A DNA stretch of 64,000 bases from the NCBI GenBank assembly GCA_963834715.1, contig CAWIDE010000022.1:496001-560000 (forward strand). The letters are read 5' to 3'. The notes beneath the pieces were generated by a model. That model was not told the origin of the DNA, searched no databases, and worked only from the letters and a program-made list of their open reading frames with translations. Below are positions 26,416 to 35,476 of the stretch, piece after piece. The DNA is from CAVSUZ01 sp963834715. Lineage in GTDB: Bacteria > Pseudomonadota > Alphaproteobacteria > Acetobacterales > Acetobacteraceae. The position numbers and the translations under genes were made by a program. Every line of letters starts with the position of its first letter. Position 1 is the first letter of the stretch.

Positions 26416-27841
26416 CTACGCGGCTTTCGACATCTCGATCGGCGGTTCAATATCCGGCGGGATCGGGCAAACGTAGGGCGTGTCTTTCGTGCGCGCGGCG
26501 TGATCCGCCTTTGCGCGCACAAGCAAGGTTTCATCCTTAATCACATCGATCGCGGTCCCGGCCATCACCTTCGCCACGTGCACCATCCCCTTATGCGCCG
26601 CGGGCGTCTTGCCCTGCGCTGTAAGCTGCCACGAATGGGCGGGGGTTCCGATCGCGTCCGTGGCGCCACGGGCCTGCACCGTAGGAACCACCCAGCTTAC
26701 GTCGCCGACATCGGTTGAACCCACCATCTTCGCGCCCGTAGCGTCCAGCGGGACGATCTGATCGCAAAGCGGCACGCCCGTGCGGACAGGCACGCCGACG
26801 CGGCGAAAAGCGGACTCGATATCCTCCTCTGACAGGGTTGCCTGTATTTCGGCGGCGAAGGCGCGGTCCTGCTCATTGAACGGTGGCGGCCCGAGGCGCA
26901 TGAGATTATCATGCATCGCCTTCTCCAGAGGAGCGCTGCCGAGAAGGTTGGAAACGGCACTGATGACGCGATGCTCGACCCGGGTCTCGGTCATCAACGC
27001 GGCGCCCTCGGCGATCTTCAGCACGCGTTCCTTCAGCCGCAGCAGTGCAGGCAGGTCAGCGGCGCGGATCAGGTACCGCACCTTGGCGCGGGCCTGCACA
27101 ACGTTCGGGGCAATTCCACCGGCATCGAGAATGGCACTGTGCACGCGCGCGTCGGAAGGCATGTGCTCACGCATGTAGTTCACGCCCACGCTCATCAACT
27201 CCACTGCATCCAGCGCGCTGCGGCCGAGATGCGGGGCAGCGGCCGCATGCGACGCGCGGCCGTGGAAGGCAAAGTCGATACGGGTGTTGGCGAGGGAGAC
27301 AGCTTCATTCACGCCGGAGAAGGCGGCCGGGTGCCAGGGAGATCGCGATATCAACGTCCCTGAAAGCGCCGGCGCGGACCATAAAGCCCTTGGCGGCGCC
27401 GCCTTCCTCGGCCGGGCAACCATAGTAGCGCACGCGGCCGGGAATGTTGTTCTTCTCCAGGTATTCCTTCACCGCGGCGGCAGCCAACAGCGACGCGGAC
27501 CCAAGCAGGTTGTGGCCGCAGCCGTGGCCGTATCCGTTGCCGGGAAGGGGGCGCGGTTCGGCCACACCCGCTTCCTGGCTGAGCCCGGGAAGCGCGTCGT
27601 ACTCGCCCAGGATGGCAATGACCGGGCCGTCCTCGCCGGCTTCGCCCATAACCGCGGTGGGAATGCCGGCGACATTCCTGGTGACGCGGAAGCCCTCTTT
27701 CTCCAGCATGGCCACATGCTCGGCGCAGGACTCGTGCTCGGTGTAGGCGAGTTCGGGGATCTCCCAGATACGGTCGCTCAGCAGGACGTAATCGTCCTTG
27801 CGGGCGTCCGCCAGCCGCCAGATCTCCTCCGTATTCTGCAT
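26416..27841 (-). pseudogene. M20 family amidohydrolase (AbgB-like), frameshifted
   Basis: The N-terminal half (27841 to about 27340) has LSDRIWEIPELAYTEHES, ILGEYDALPGLSQ and GYGHGCGHNLLG with metal-binding His and Cys, and ends at IAIS. The C-terminal half is in another frame and has the dimerisation domain (DFAFHGRASHAAAAPHLGRSALDAVELM) and GSTDVGDVSWVVPT. One extra base in the GGG at 27337-27339 separates them (IAISWHPAAFSGVNEA expected). Such enzymes deacylate aminoacyl or aminobenzoyl-glutamate substrates. ATG 27841 has AGGAAGGG upstream. Confidence 0.88.
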
Positions 27842-27975
27842 GCATCCCTTCCTGCTCTGTTGGTCACATGGAAGGGTAGGACGCGGTTCCGTGAGGGGCA
27901 ATGCAAGATCGCAACCGCGGGGGCGTTGGGCTCGTTTTGGTGACAGGAAATGTCTCGTCGTTGAAATGCGGAGGC

Positions 27976-28272
27976 ATGAAGATGTGGTCACGAATCATTG
28001 GATTGGGCGTTGCGCTGGCGGCCGCCGGCGGGCTCGCCGCATGCGCGCCCGGTGGCGGATACGCGGATTACGCGCAGTGGCGGCAGCAACAGGCGGACCA
28101 GTCGGCGTATCTGGCGCGGCGGAACCAGGCAGCGGCAAACTGGCAGGCGGCGGAAGGCAACTACTATGGCGCCCAGCAGTCACAGGCGGCCGCGAATGAG
28201 GCCGCGGGAGAGGCACAGGTGCAGCAGTCGCATGCAAATCGGGATGCGTTCTTTAGCAATCTGGGGTTCTAA
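27976..28272 (+). CDS. Small lipoprotein
   Basis: 98 aa with a lipoprotein signal (MKMWSRIIGLGVALAAAGGLAAC, lipobox LAAC, lipidated Cys at residue 23). The mature part is Gln/Ala/Tyr-rich (YAQWRQQQADQSAYLARRNQAAANW). GGAGG precedes the ATG. No conserved enzymatic domain is seen. It is divergent from the M20 gene and convergent with the LacI gene. Confidence 0.75.
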   Translation: MKMWSRIIGLGVALAAAGGLAACAPGGGYADYAQWRQQQADQSAYLARRNQAAANWQAAEGNYYGAQQSQAAANEAAGEAQVQQSHANRDAFFSNLGF

Positions 28273-28284
28273 ATTGAACCAAGG

Positions 28285-29331
28285 TTAGTTTAGGAACATC
28301 AGGAACGGGGCTTGAGTGCGCGGCGGTAGCCGCCCCGTAGACTGCCGCACCACAAGTTCCGTAGGCAGCACAATGCGGGGAGCGGCGGCTTCCAAGCCGG
28401 CGAGCATAGCCAGCAGCGTGTTCATCGCAGATCGGCCCATGTCTTCCATCGGCTGGCGCACCGTCGTCAACGCGGGGTGGGCCTGGGATGCCGCGGGAAT
28501 GTCGTCGAATCCGACCACCGAGATGTCCCGCGGCACCCCCAGGCCGGCTTCGCCTAGCGCCGCCAGGGCGCCCAGGGCGCTCAGGTCGTTGGCGGCGAAA
28601 ATAGCGGTGGGTCGTTTGGCGACCGCCAGCAGCCGGTGCGCGGCCTCATTTCCGCCGCGCTGCGTGAAGTCACTGCTGACGACGAGGGTCGGATCGCGCG
28701 GCAGGCCGAACCTCGCCAGGGTATCGTCGTAGCCGCGATGCCGTTCCCGTGCAGAGGTGAGCCGCTCGTTGCCAGTGATGAAGGCGATGCGGCGGTGCCC
28801 CAACTCGGCAAGGTGCGTCACCGCAAGCTGGCCACCAGTGTAGTTGTCGGCGACAATACAGGGGAACTGCGATTGCGGGCCGGAATGTTCAATTGTGATA
28901 ACCGGAATGGAAGTCGCCGACAAAGTATCAATATACTCGGAACGGTAGGGTAGCAGAGCAATCACGCCGTCGGCGATCTGACCCATCAGTTGCAGCACGC
29001 TGCCGGGCGGGGAGTGCCCGGCATCCATGAGGGAATAGATCAGCATCTCGTAGCCGGCAGCGCGGGCCGCCCGCCCGACACCCGCGATGACCTCGCTGAT
29101 GAAGGGATTGTGCAGTTCCTGCGTCACTACGCCGATGATGCGGCTGTTTCCTCCGGACAGCTTCTGCGCGGCGCGGTTCAAGACGTATCCCATCTCCGCG
29201 GCAACCCGCAGGATCTCGTTGCGCGTTTCCCGGGAGACGCCGGCACGGTTACCGAGCGCCCGCGAGGCGGTCATGGCAGATACGCCCGCGGCCTTGGCGA
29301 CCTCCATGAGGGTAGGGAGCCGTTTGCTCAT
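28285..29331 (-). CDS. LacI family transcriptional regulator
   Basis: 348 aa. An N-terminal LacI helix-turn-helix (LPTLMEVAKAAGVSAMTASRALGNRAGVS) with hinge helix is followed by a periplasmic-binding-protein-like effector domain (IIGVVTQELHNPFISEVIAGV, HRRIAFITGNERLTSARERHRGYDD, PTAIFAANDLSALGAL, DISVVGFDDIPAASQAHPALTTVRQP). It is divergent from the sugar ABC transporter with GH5 and is probably its repressor, responding to the imported sugar. Palindromes in the 390-base divergent region are the likely operators. Confidence 0.95.
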   Translation of the reverse strand: MSKRLPTLMEVAKAAGVSAMTASRALGNRAGVSRETRNEILRVAAEMGYVLNRAAQKLSGGNSRIIGVVTQELHNPFISEVIAGVGRAARAAGYEMLIYSLMDAGHSPPGSVLQLMGQIADGVIALLPYRSEYIDTLSATSIPVITIEHSGPQSQFPCIVADNYTGGQLAVTHLAELGHRRIAFITGNERLTSARERHRGYDDTLARFGLPRDPTLVVSSDFTQRGGNEAAHRLLAVAKRPTAIFAANDLSALGALAALGEAGLGVPRDISVVGFDDIPAASQAHPALTTVRQPMEDMGRSAMNTLLAMLAGLEAAAPRIVLPTELVVRQSTGRLPPRTQAPFLMFLN

Positions 29332-29441
29332 TTCTTGGTCTCACACTCGGTTTCGTCGTTGGTCGAACTCCATGCGGGTTCGGCGGAGGCGGCCCGGATC
29401 GCCGGGTCGCCACAGCAGCGCAACTATATGAGATAGCTTGA

Positions 29442-29453
29442 GGTAGCGCTACC
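29442..29453. promoter_or_regulatory. Candidate LacI-family operator (lacI side)
   Basis: GGTAGCGCTACC is a perfect 12-bp palindrome with the central CG typical of LacI-family operators. It sits 111 bases upstream of the LacI start, so autoregulation is likely. Confidence 0.6.
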
Positions 29454-29599
29454 GTTAGAGCGCCGACGCACTGGATTTCCAACCTGCCGTCATCGCGAGC
29501 CCGGGCGAAGGCCGGAGCCGGGTCCAGGCCAGCAGCACAGTGAAATCCTAACGTGGGCTTTGCTCGAACTCAGGCTCACCTTGATGTGATTTGTCGGTA

Positions 29600-29612
29600 G
29601 ATAACGGTTATC
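29600..29612. promoter_or_regulatory. Candidate second operator (transporter side)
   Basis: GATAACGGTTATC is a 13-bp palindrome around one central base. It overlaps a near-palindrome GTTATCGCTAAC. It lies about 110 bases upstream of the sugar-binding-protein gene. Confidence 0.4.
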
Positions 29613-29721
29613 GCTAACGCTCGCTACCTGCTTCCCGCTCAGGCGTTACGCGTCAAACTTTAGTAGCGATCCGGCCGCAACTAATGGTTGTAGCACCCAA
29701 CAAAACCGTGGAGGACGAGCC

Positions 29722-30999
29722 TTGAAACTGAACCGACGTGATTTCCTCACCGCCGCGGGCGCCCTGACGCTTGCGAGCACCGGCCCGGCGGCCCACGCCG
29801 TGGACCCCAGCCGGGTGACGTTGTGGGACATCGCGACCGGGAACGTGAAGATACTGCTGCAGCAGACGGTGCAGCGCTTCGACCAGCACCACTCCGACAT
29901 CGATGTAGCGGTCGAGTTCTTCCAGAACGATCCGTATAAAACGAAACTGCGCATGGCAATGGGGGCCGGCCAGCCGCCCGATGTGTTCATCGGCTGGGGC
30001 GGCGGCATTCTGCAGTCGTATGTTGAGAGCCGGAAGGTCATCGCCCTGCCGCAAAGCGTCAACACCTCCCGCTTTATCGATTCAGTGATGCAGGCGGTCA
30101 CCTTCAACGGCCACGTCTACGGCGTGCCGTGCCGCGGGACCCAACCTGTGCTGTTCTACTACAACAAGCCGATCTTCCAAAAATACGGGATCAGCCCGCC
30201 CAAGACCTGGACGGAGCTATTGGCCGCGGTGAAGACTTTGCGCGGCAAGGGTATCGTGCCGATCAGCCTCGCCGGCCAAGCAAACTGGCCCGGCCTGATG
30301 TACGAGGAGTATCTGGTCAACCGCATCGGCGGCAACGCGCCATTTCAGGCGGTGCTGGACGGCAAGGCGGATGCCTGGAGCAATCCGGCCTTCGTCAAGG
30401 CCAATCAGATGATTGTCGAGCTCGTGGATCTCCGCGCGTTTCCTTCGGATTTCGACGCGCTGAATTACAACACTGGCCAATCCAGCCAACTGCTCTACAG
30501 CGGCCAGGCGGCGATGCAGTTGATGGGCGCGTGGGATTATGCGCTCATTCTCTCCGACGCGCCCGATTTCATCATCAAGGGCCAGCTCGGCTGGTTTCCC
30601 TTCCCCGCGGTTGAGGGCGGCGCCGGCGACCCGAAGAATGTTGCCGGCAACCCGTGCAACTTTTACTCGATCAGTGCGCGCTCACGAAGTCAGACGCAGG
30701 CGGCTACCTTCCTCGCCGACGGCGTGCTGAACGATTTCCAGGTCGATGGGATGCTGAAGATCGGGGAGGTCCCGCCGGTCAAGGGCATTCGCTCGAAGCT
30801 CACCAATGTAGAGCATTCCGACTGGCTGCTCACTGTCTATGATCTGGCTGCGAATGCTCCGCATTTCGACCTGTCCTGGGACCAAGCGCTGCCTCCACGC
30901 CAGGCACAGGCGATGCTGACCAATCTCGGTCTGCTGTTCCTTAAGCAGCTCACGCCCGAGCAGTTCACCAAGCAGATGAACGACTCCATGCACGCATAG
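29722..30999 (+). CDS. Sugar ABC transporter substrate-binding protein (family 1)
   Basis: A 425-aa exported protein. The start is a TTG preceded by GGAGG; the signal MKLNRRDFLTAAGALTLAST has a twin-arginine motif. The mature part has the MalE-like fold (TLWDIATGNVKILLQQTVQRF, PPDVFIGWGGGILQSYVESRKV, YGVPCRGTQPVLFYYNKPIFQKYGI, QAAMQLMGAWDY). It would bind a sugar or oligosaccharide in the periplasm for the following two permeases. The GH5 enzyme downstream suggests a beta-glucoside or beta-glucan fragment. The gene belongs to an operon ending at 34187. Confidence 0.93.
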   Translation: MKLNRRDFLTAAGALTLASTGPAAHAVDPSRVTLWDIATGNVKILLQQTVQRFDQHHSDIDVAVEFFQNDPYKTKLRMAMGAGQPPDVFIGWGGGILQSYVESRKVIALPQSVNTSRFIDSVMQAVTFNGHVYGVPCRGTQPVLFYYNKPIFQKYGISPPKTWTELLAAVKTLRGKGIVPISLAGQANWPGLMYEEYLVNRIGGNAPFQAVLDGKADAWSNPAFVKANQMIVELVDLRAFPSDFDALNYNTGQSSQLLYSGQAAMQLMGAWDYALILSDAPDFIIKGQLGWFPFPAVEGGAGDPKNVAGNPCNFYSISARSRSQTQAATFLADGVLNDFQVDGMLKIGEVPPVKGIRSKLTNVEHSDWLLTVYDLAANAPHFDLSWDQALPPRQAQAMLTNLGLLFLKQLTPEQFTKQMNDSMHA

Positions 31000-31001
31000 C
31001 C

Positions 31002-31898
31002 ATGATCAGGAGCAGGGAGCGGGCAGTGGTTCTGGCTGTGCTGACGGCGCCAGGGCTGGCGATTTTTCTCGTCTTCGCACTCGGGCCGATGATCGCCGCC
31101 GCGGGCATCGGGTTCCTGAACTGGGACGGGATCTCCGCGTCCCAGTGGGCGGGTGGCCACAACTGGGTGAAAACGGTGGCAGACCCGGTGACGTTGCGCG
31201 CCCTGCGCCTGACCTTTGAGTTGATGGCCCTATCCTGGCTGATTCAGACGCCGATCAGCCTCGCGCTGGGCGTGTTCATCGCCAAGCACTCCCGCTACCG
31301 CTCCGTTCTTGCGGTGGTTTATTTCCTGCCGCTGCTGTTTTCCGCCGTGGCGATCGGGATCGTATGGTCCACCGCCATCCTTTCGCGCAGCGGTGCGCTG
31401 AACGTGCTGCTGCGCGCGGTCGGCCTGGGCGGCGTCGCGACGGATTGGGTCGGCAGCCCGAACACCGCTTTCTATGCAGTCGCCGCCGTGATCGCCTGGC
31501 AGTTCATCCCGTTTCACACACTGCTTTACCAGGCTGGGCGCAGGCAAATCCCCCGCACGCTGTACGAGGCCGCGCTGGTCGACGGCGCGAGCGACTGGTC
31601 GCAATTCCTGCACATTACCCTGCCGCAGCTTCGCTACACCATCGTCACCTCGACAACACTCATTCTTATCGGATCGCTGACCTATTTCGATCTTATCTTC
31701 ATCATGACTGGCGGCGGACCGGGCTTTGCCACGCGCACGCTGTCGCTGCAGATGTATATCACGGCGTTCCAGGACACCCAGATCGGATACGGCAGCGCGA
31801 TCGCGGTGGTGCTCGCAGTAGCCGGACTGGTGCTCGCTGCCGCGCTGGTGCGCTTGAGCGGTTTCGGCGCTATGCAAAGCCAGGCAGAGGGACTGTGA
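31002..31898 (+). CDS. Sugar ABC transporter permease (MalF-like)
   Basis: 298 aa with six transmembrane helices (first VLAVLTAPGLAIFLVFALGP). The inner-membrane permease motif for ATPase contact is visible as YEAALVDGASDWSQFLHITLP. The ATG follows the binding-protein stop by 2 bases and the stop overlaps the next permease start (GTGA), so translation is coupled. Confidence 0.93.
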   Translation: MIRSRERAVVLAVLTAPGLAIFLVFALGPMIAAAGIGFLNWDGISASQWAGGHNWVKTVADPVTLRALRLTFELMALSWLIQTPISLALGVFIAKHSRYRSVLAVVYFLPLLFSAVAIGIVWSTAILSRSGALNVLLRAVGLGGVATDWVGSPNTAFYAVAAVIAWQFIPFHTLLYQAGRRQIPRTLYEAALVDGASDWSQFLHITLPQLRYTIVTSTTLILIGSLTYFDLIFIMTGGGPGFATRTLSLQMYITAFQDTQIGYGSAIAVVLAVAGLVLAAALVRLSGFGAMQSQAEGL

Positions 31899-32782
31899 GC
31901 GTGGCCGATACTATTGCACCTACTATTGCACCGCGCGCACCGCGCTATCGGCCGAGGATCATCAAGCTCCCGCTCGGGCGGGTGCCGATGGTCATACTCA
32001 GCCTCGCCTGGTTGGCAATCGCCATTTATCCGATCTACTACGTCGCGATCGTCAGCGTCGAAACACGCACGAAGTTCTTCTCCAACCACAGTCTGCTGCT
32101 CCCGGCGGATATTACGGGTGCCAACTACGCGACGACGTTCCAGAACGGCATCCTGCATTACTTCCTGAACAGCGTGATCGTGACGCTCGCGTGCATCGCC
32201 GGGGTCCTGGCAGTGTCGCTGCCTCTTGCCTATGCCATCGCGCGATTGCAGGGCCGCTACACGGCAACGGTATTCCGGCTGCTGCTGCTTGGGCTCGCCG
32301 TGCCGATCCAGGCCGCCATCATTCCGATCTACGTGCTCATGATTCATATCGGCCTGTATAATAGCTTGTTCGGGCTGATCCCGGCGCAGGTCGCCTTTGG
32401 CATCCCGATCACTGTTCTGATCCTGGTTAATTTTATCCGCGACATCCCGCAGGATCTGTTTGCCGCCATGACAATTGATGGCGTGAACGATCTCGGCCTG
32501 ATCTGGTATCTGGTGGCGCCGATCTCACGGCCGGCGCTGGCGACCGTGGCGATCTACAACGCCATCCAGATATGGAACAACTTCCTGTTTCCCCTGGTGC
32601 TGACGCAAGGCGGCTCCGTGCAAACGCTGCCGCTCGCACTGCAGAGCTTCGAGGGCGAGTTCGGCATCGACATCCCTGGGCTGATGGCTGCCGTCGTCCT
32701 CTCTGCCCTCCCCATCGTCCTGCTCTACGTGTTCGCGCAGCGGCAGCTCGTCAGCGGACTCACGGCGGGGTTCGGTAAATAA
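31895..32782 (+). CDS. Sugar ABC transporter permease (MalG-like)
   Basis: About 295 aa. It starts at GTG 31895 overlapping the previous stop (GTGA); a GTG at 31901 is an alternative. Six helices are predicted (MVILSLAWLAIAIYPIYYV first), and AAMTIDGVNDLGLIWYLVAPI is the EAA-like loop. It ends VFAQRQLVSGLTAGFGK, the usual C-terminus of this family. An ATPase gene does not follow. Confidence 0.93.
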   Translation: MSVADTIAPTIAPRAPRYRPRIIKLPLGRVPMVILSLAWLAIAIYPIYYVAIVSVETRTKFFSNHSLLLPADITGANYATTFQNGILHYFLNSVIVTLACIAGVLAVSLPLAYAIARLQGRYTATVFRLLLLGLAVPIQAAIIPIYVLMIHIGLYNSLFGLIPAQVAFGIPITVLILVNFIRDIPQDLFAAMTIDGVNDLGLIWYLVAPISRPALATVAIYNAIQIWNNFLFPLVLTQGGSVQTLPLALQSFEGEFGIDIPGLMAAVVLSALPIVLLYVFAQRQLVSGLTAGFGK

Positions 32783-32795
32783 AAGGAGAATACGC

Positions 32796-34187
32796 ATGAC
32801 AACAGGCAGATTCCTTTCGGCGAAAGGTGACGCCATTCTGGACTCCAATGGCGCCCGGATCACGCTGCGCGGGGTCGGCCTCGGCGGCTGGCTCAATATG
32901 GAGAATTTCATCACCGGCTACCCCGCCAACGAGGAGGCGATGCGCCACGCCGTTACCGTGGCCATCGGGCGCGACAAGGCGGATTTTATGTTTGAGAAGT
33001 TCCTGCAGTACTTCTTCGACGAGCCCGATGCTGCATATCTAGCGGAGCTCGGCCTGAACTGCGTGCGCATTCCGGTGAACTACCGCCACTTCGAAGACGA
33101 TCTGGCACCTTTCGTGCTGAAGCAGGACGGGTTCCGCCATCTGGATCGCGCGATCGCAGCCTGCGCGCGACACGGCGTGTATGTGATCATCGATCTGCAC
33201 GCCCTGCCAGGGTTTCAGAACCAGCACTGGCATTCCGATAACCCAACACACAAGGCGCTCTTCTGGGTCCATCGCCATTTCCAGGACCGCGCCGTGTGGT
33301 TGTGGGAGGCAATTGCGGACCACTATAAGGGGGAGCCGTGGGTCGCCGGCTACAACCTGATCAATGAACCGGCCGACCCGAACGAGGCGATGATCATGCC
33401 GCTTTACGACCGGCTCTATCGCGCCATCCGTGCCATCGACCCGAACCATATCATTTTTCTTGAAGGCAACCGCTACTCCCAGGACTTCCACATGTTTGGC
33501 GAGCCGTGGGAGGGAGTGGTTTATTCGAACCACGACTACTGTCTGCCGGGTTTCGTGGACGGCGGGAACTATCCGGGCACCAACCGCGGCCAATACGTGG
33601 ACCGGAAGGTGTTGGAGGACACGTTCACGAGGCGCAGCCGCTACATGCTCGACCACGGGACGCATATCTGGGTGAGCGAGTTCGGCCCGGTTTATCCGCG
33701 CTGGGCTCCGGACACGCACGACGCGCGGTATCGTGCCCTGCAGGACCAGCTAGACATCTATGCGCGCGCCGGGGCGAGCTGGTCGATCTGGCTGCACAAG
33801 GACATCGGCCTGCAGGGTCTTCTCTATGCCTCGGCCGAGTCGGCGTACAACCGGCGTATCGCAGGTTTCCGTGACAAGAAAGACCGGCTCGGGGCCGATT
33901 CCTGGGGCAGCAGCGACCGGCAAATCCGCCATGTCATGGAGCCAATCGAGCAGCTCTTCCGCGAGGAGTTTCCGCGTTATTCGCCATTCCCGTTCGGGGC
34001 GCAGCGGGAGATTCAGCAGCTCGTGCGGCACCTCCTGATCTCGGAGCCGCTGCTCGAGGAGTACGCAGCGCTGTTCAGGGACCTGTCGTACGACGACCTG
34101 GACGAACTGATGCGGTCGTTCCAACTCGAACGCTGCGACCGGCGCACCCGGCTGGCCGAACTGTTAAAGGAGTACGGCAGGGCGTGA
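32796..34187 (+). CDS. Glycoside hydrolase family 5 enzyme
   Basis: A 463-aa GH5 (cellulase-fold) protein: ITLRGVGLGGWLNMENFITGYP, then NCVRIPVNYRHFED, IIDLHALPGFQN, the acid/base Glu191 in YNLINEP and the nucleophile Glu295 in WVSEFGPVYPR. No signal peptide, so it acts in the cytoplasm on the imported sugar. The family includes beta-glucosidases and exo-beta-1,3-glucanases; the linkage is not determined. AAAAGGAG precedes the ATG, 13 bases after the permease gene. Confidence 0.93.
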   Translation: MTTGRFLSAKGDAILDSNGARITLRGVGLGGWLNMENFITGYPANEEAMRHAVTVAIGRDKADFMFEKFLQYFFDEPDAAYLAELGLNCVRIPVNYRHFEDDLAPFVLKQDGFRHLDRAIAACARHGVYVIIDLHALPGFQNQHWHSDNPTHKALFWVHRHFQDRAVWLWEAIADHYKGEPWVAGYNLINEPADPNEAMIMPLYDRLYRAIRAIDPNHIIFLEGNRYSQDFHMFGEPWEGVVYSNHDYCLPGFVDGGNYPGTNRGQYVDRKVLEDTFTRRSRYMLDHGTHIWVSEFGPVYPRWAPDTHDARYRALQDQLDIYARAGASWSIWLHKDIGLQGLLYASAESAYNRRIAGFRDKKDRLGADSWGSSDRQIRHVMEPIEQLFREEFPRYSPFPFGAQREIQQLVRHLLISEPLLEEYAALFRDLSYDDLDELMRSFQLERCDRRTRLAELLKEYGRA

Positions 34188-34189
34188 GG

Positions 34190-35401
34190 TCAGGCCTTCA
34201 CGCCCTCAATGACGTTGCCGAACCGCTCCCAGGTTTTGCCGTTCCATCTCTGAAGCTGCATTGCCCGGATCGGGTGGTAGTCGGTACGGTTGGTGGAAAC
34301 CGTGATGCCGGGCAGCAGTACAGGAACCTCCATCGGCGCGATACTGGTCGCTTGCTGCATGATATTCGTGCGCGAGAAGTCGCCATTGCAAACATTCAGC
34401 ACGTGGTGCATGACCGTGCTGGCGAGATAGCCGTAAACATAGTTGTTGTCACTCATATCGGCACCAGGCATGTGCCTGGCCATGAAGCCGCGCCATTCGT
34501 TCATCCCGGGATCGTGGGCCCAGGCAGGATCGGTGTTCTCCTTCAGATAGCCGCTGGTGATGATCCCGATGCCATTCTGCGGGCCCGCGGGAATCATGAC
34601 GGACCCGGGGGAGATCGAGACATTGGTCATAAAGAACATGGGTTTCCAGCCGAGGTCGTGAGCCTTGCGGATGGCCTGGGCGGCGGTCTTGGGGGCGGCG
34701 GCACAGATGAACACGTCGGCGCCGCTGGCCTGAAGCGAAGTCATCTGTAAATCGACGGTCGGGTCGGTCGCCTCATAGGAGGCAACCTCAACCACGTAGT
34801 TACTCCACTTATCACCAAGCGCGTCGCGGACGCCGCTGACGTAGTCCTTGCCGAAATCATCGTTCTGGAACAGGAACGCAATTTTCGGGTTAGATTTCTG
34901 AGACAGGATGTATTTCGTATAGATCTGCGCCTCGGTGCGGTAACTGGGCTGCAGGCCGATAGTCCAGGGAAAGCGCTTGTAATCACCCCATTTGTCGGCG
35001 CCGGTTGCGACGAAGAGCTGGGGAACTTTGTGCTGGTTTAGATAGCGCTCGATGGCGGAGTTGGTCGGCGTGCCAAGCGTCTGGAACATAAAGTCCACCT
35101 GATCTTCCTCTACCAGGCGGCGAACGTCTTCGACCGTACGAGGCGGCATGTACTCGTCGTCGAGCGAGATAAAATCGATCTTGTGCCCGGCCACGCCCCC
35201 CTGCTCGTTGAGCATCTTGAAATAGGCGGCTTCAGTCTTGCCGATCGGCGCGTAGGAGGAAACAGGCCCGCTGTAGGGCATGGTGTTGCCGATTTTGAGT
35301 CCTGTTGCCGTTACCCCGGGGGTAGATGCGGCGCGGGAGCGGGTGGCGAAGGCGGTCGCAGCGGCGGCGGTGCCGGCAAGGATCGTTCTGCGCGTGATCA
35401 C
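34190..35401 (-). CDS. LivK-like ABC transporter substrate-binding protein
   Basis: 403 aa. GTG 35401 has AGGGGAA upstream; the signal is ITRRTILAGTAAAATAFA. The mature protein is a type 1 periplasmic-binding protein of the branched-chain amino acid family (LKIGNTMPYSGPVSSYAPIGK, RRLVEEDQVDFMFQTLGTPT, IAFLFQNDDFGKDYVSGVRDAL). The usual LivHMGF permease and ATPase genes are not nearby, so it is an orphan in this window. It converges on the GH5 gene with 2 bases between stops. The ligand is unknown. Confidence 0.9.
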   Translation of the reverse strand: MITRRTILAGTAAAATAFATRSRAASTPGVTATGLKIGNTMPYSGPVSSYAPIGKTEAAYFKMLNEQGGVAGHKIDFISLDDEYMPPRTVEDVRRLVEEDQVDFMFQTLGTPTNSAIERYLNQHKVPQLFVATGADKWGDYKRFPWTIGLQPSYRTEAQIYTKYILSQKSNPKIAFLFQNDDFGKDYVSGVRDALGDKWSNYVVEVASYEATDPTVDLQMTSLQASGADVFICAAAPKTAAQAIRKAHDLGWKPMFFMTNVSISPGSVMIPAGPQNGIGIITSGYLKENTDPAWAHDPGMNEWRGFMARHMPGADMSDNNYVYGYLASTVMHHVLNVCNGDFSRTNIMQQATSIAPMEVPVLLPGITVSTNRTDYHPIRAMQLQRWNGKTWERFGNVIEGVKA

Positions 35402-35476
35402 GTTACGCTTTCCCCTGGATTGCAGCCGTGGGCTCGGTGGCACAATGTGATGAGAGGCTTGTGGGAGGCAACATCA

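Larger units (their letters stand above)
29332..29721. promoter_or_regulatory. Divergent control region between lacI-type gene and sugar transporter
   Basis: No gene. It contains two palindromes: GGTAGCGCTACC (29442-29453) near the lacI side and GATAACGGTTATC (29600-29612) nearer the transporter, followed by GGTTATCGCTAACG, which has the central CG of LacI operators. GTGGAGGACG ahead of the transporter start is its ribosome site. Confidence 0.6.
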
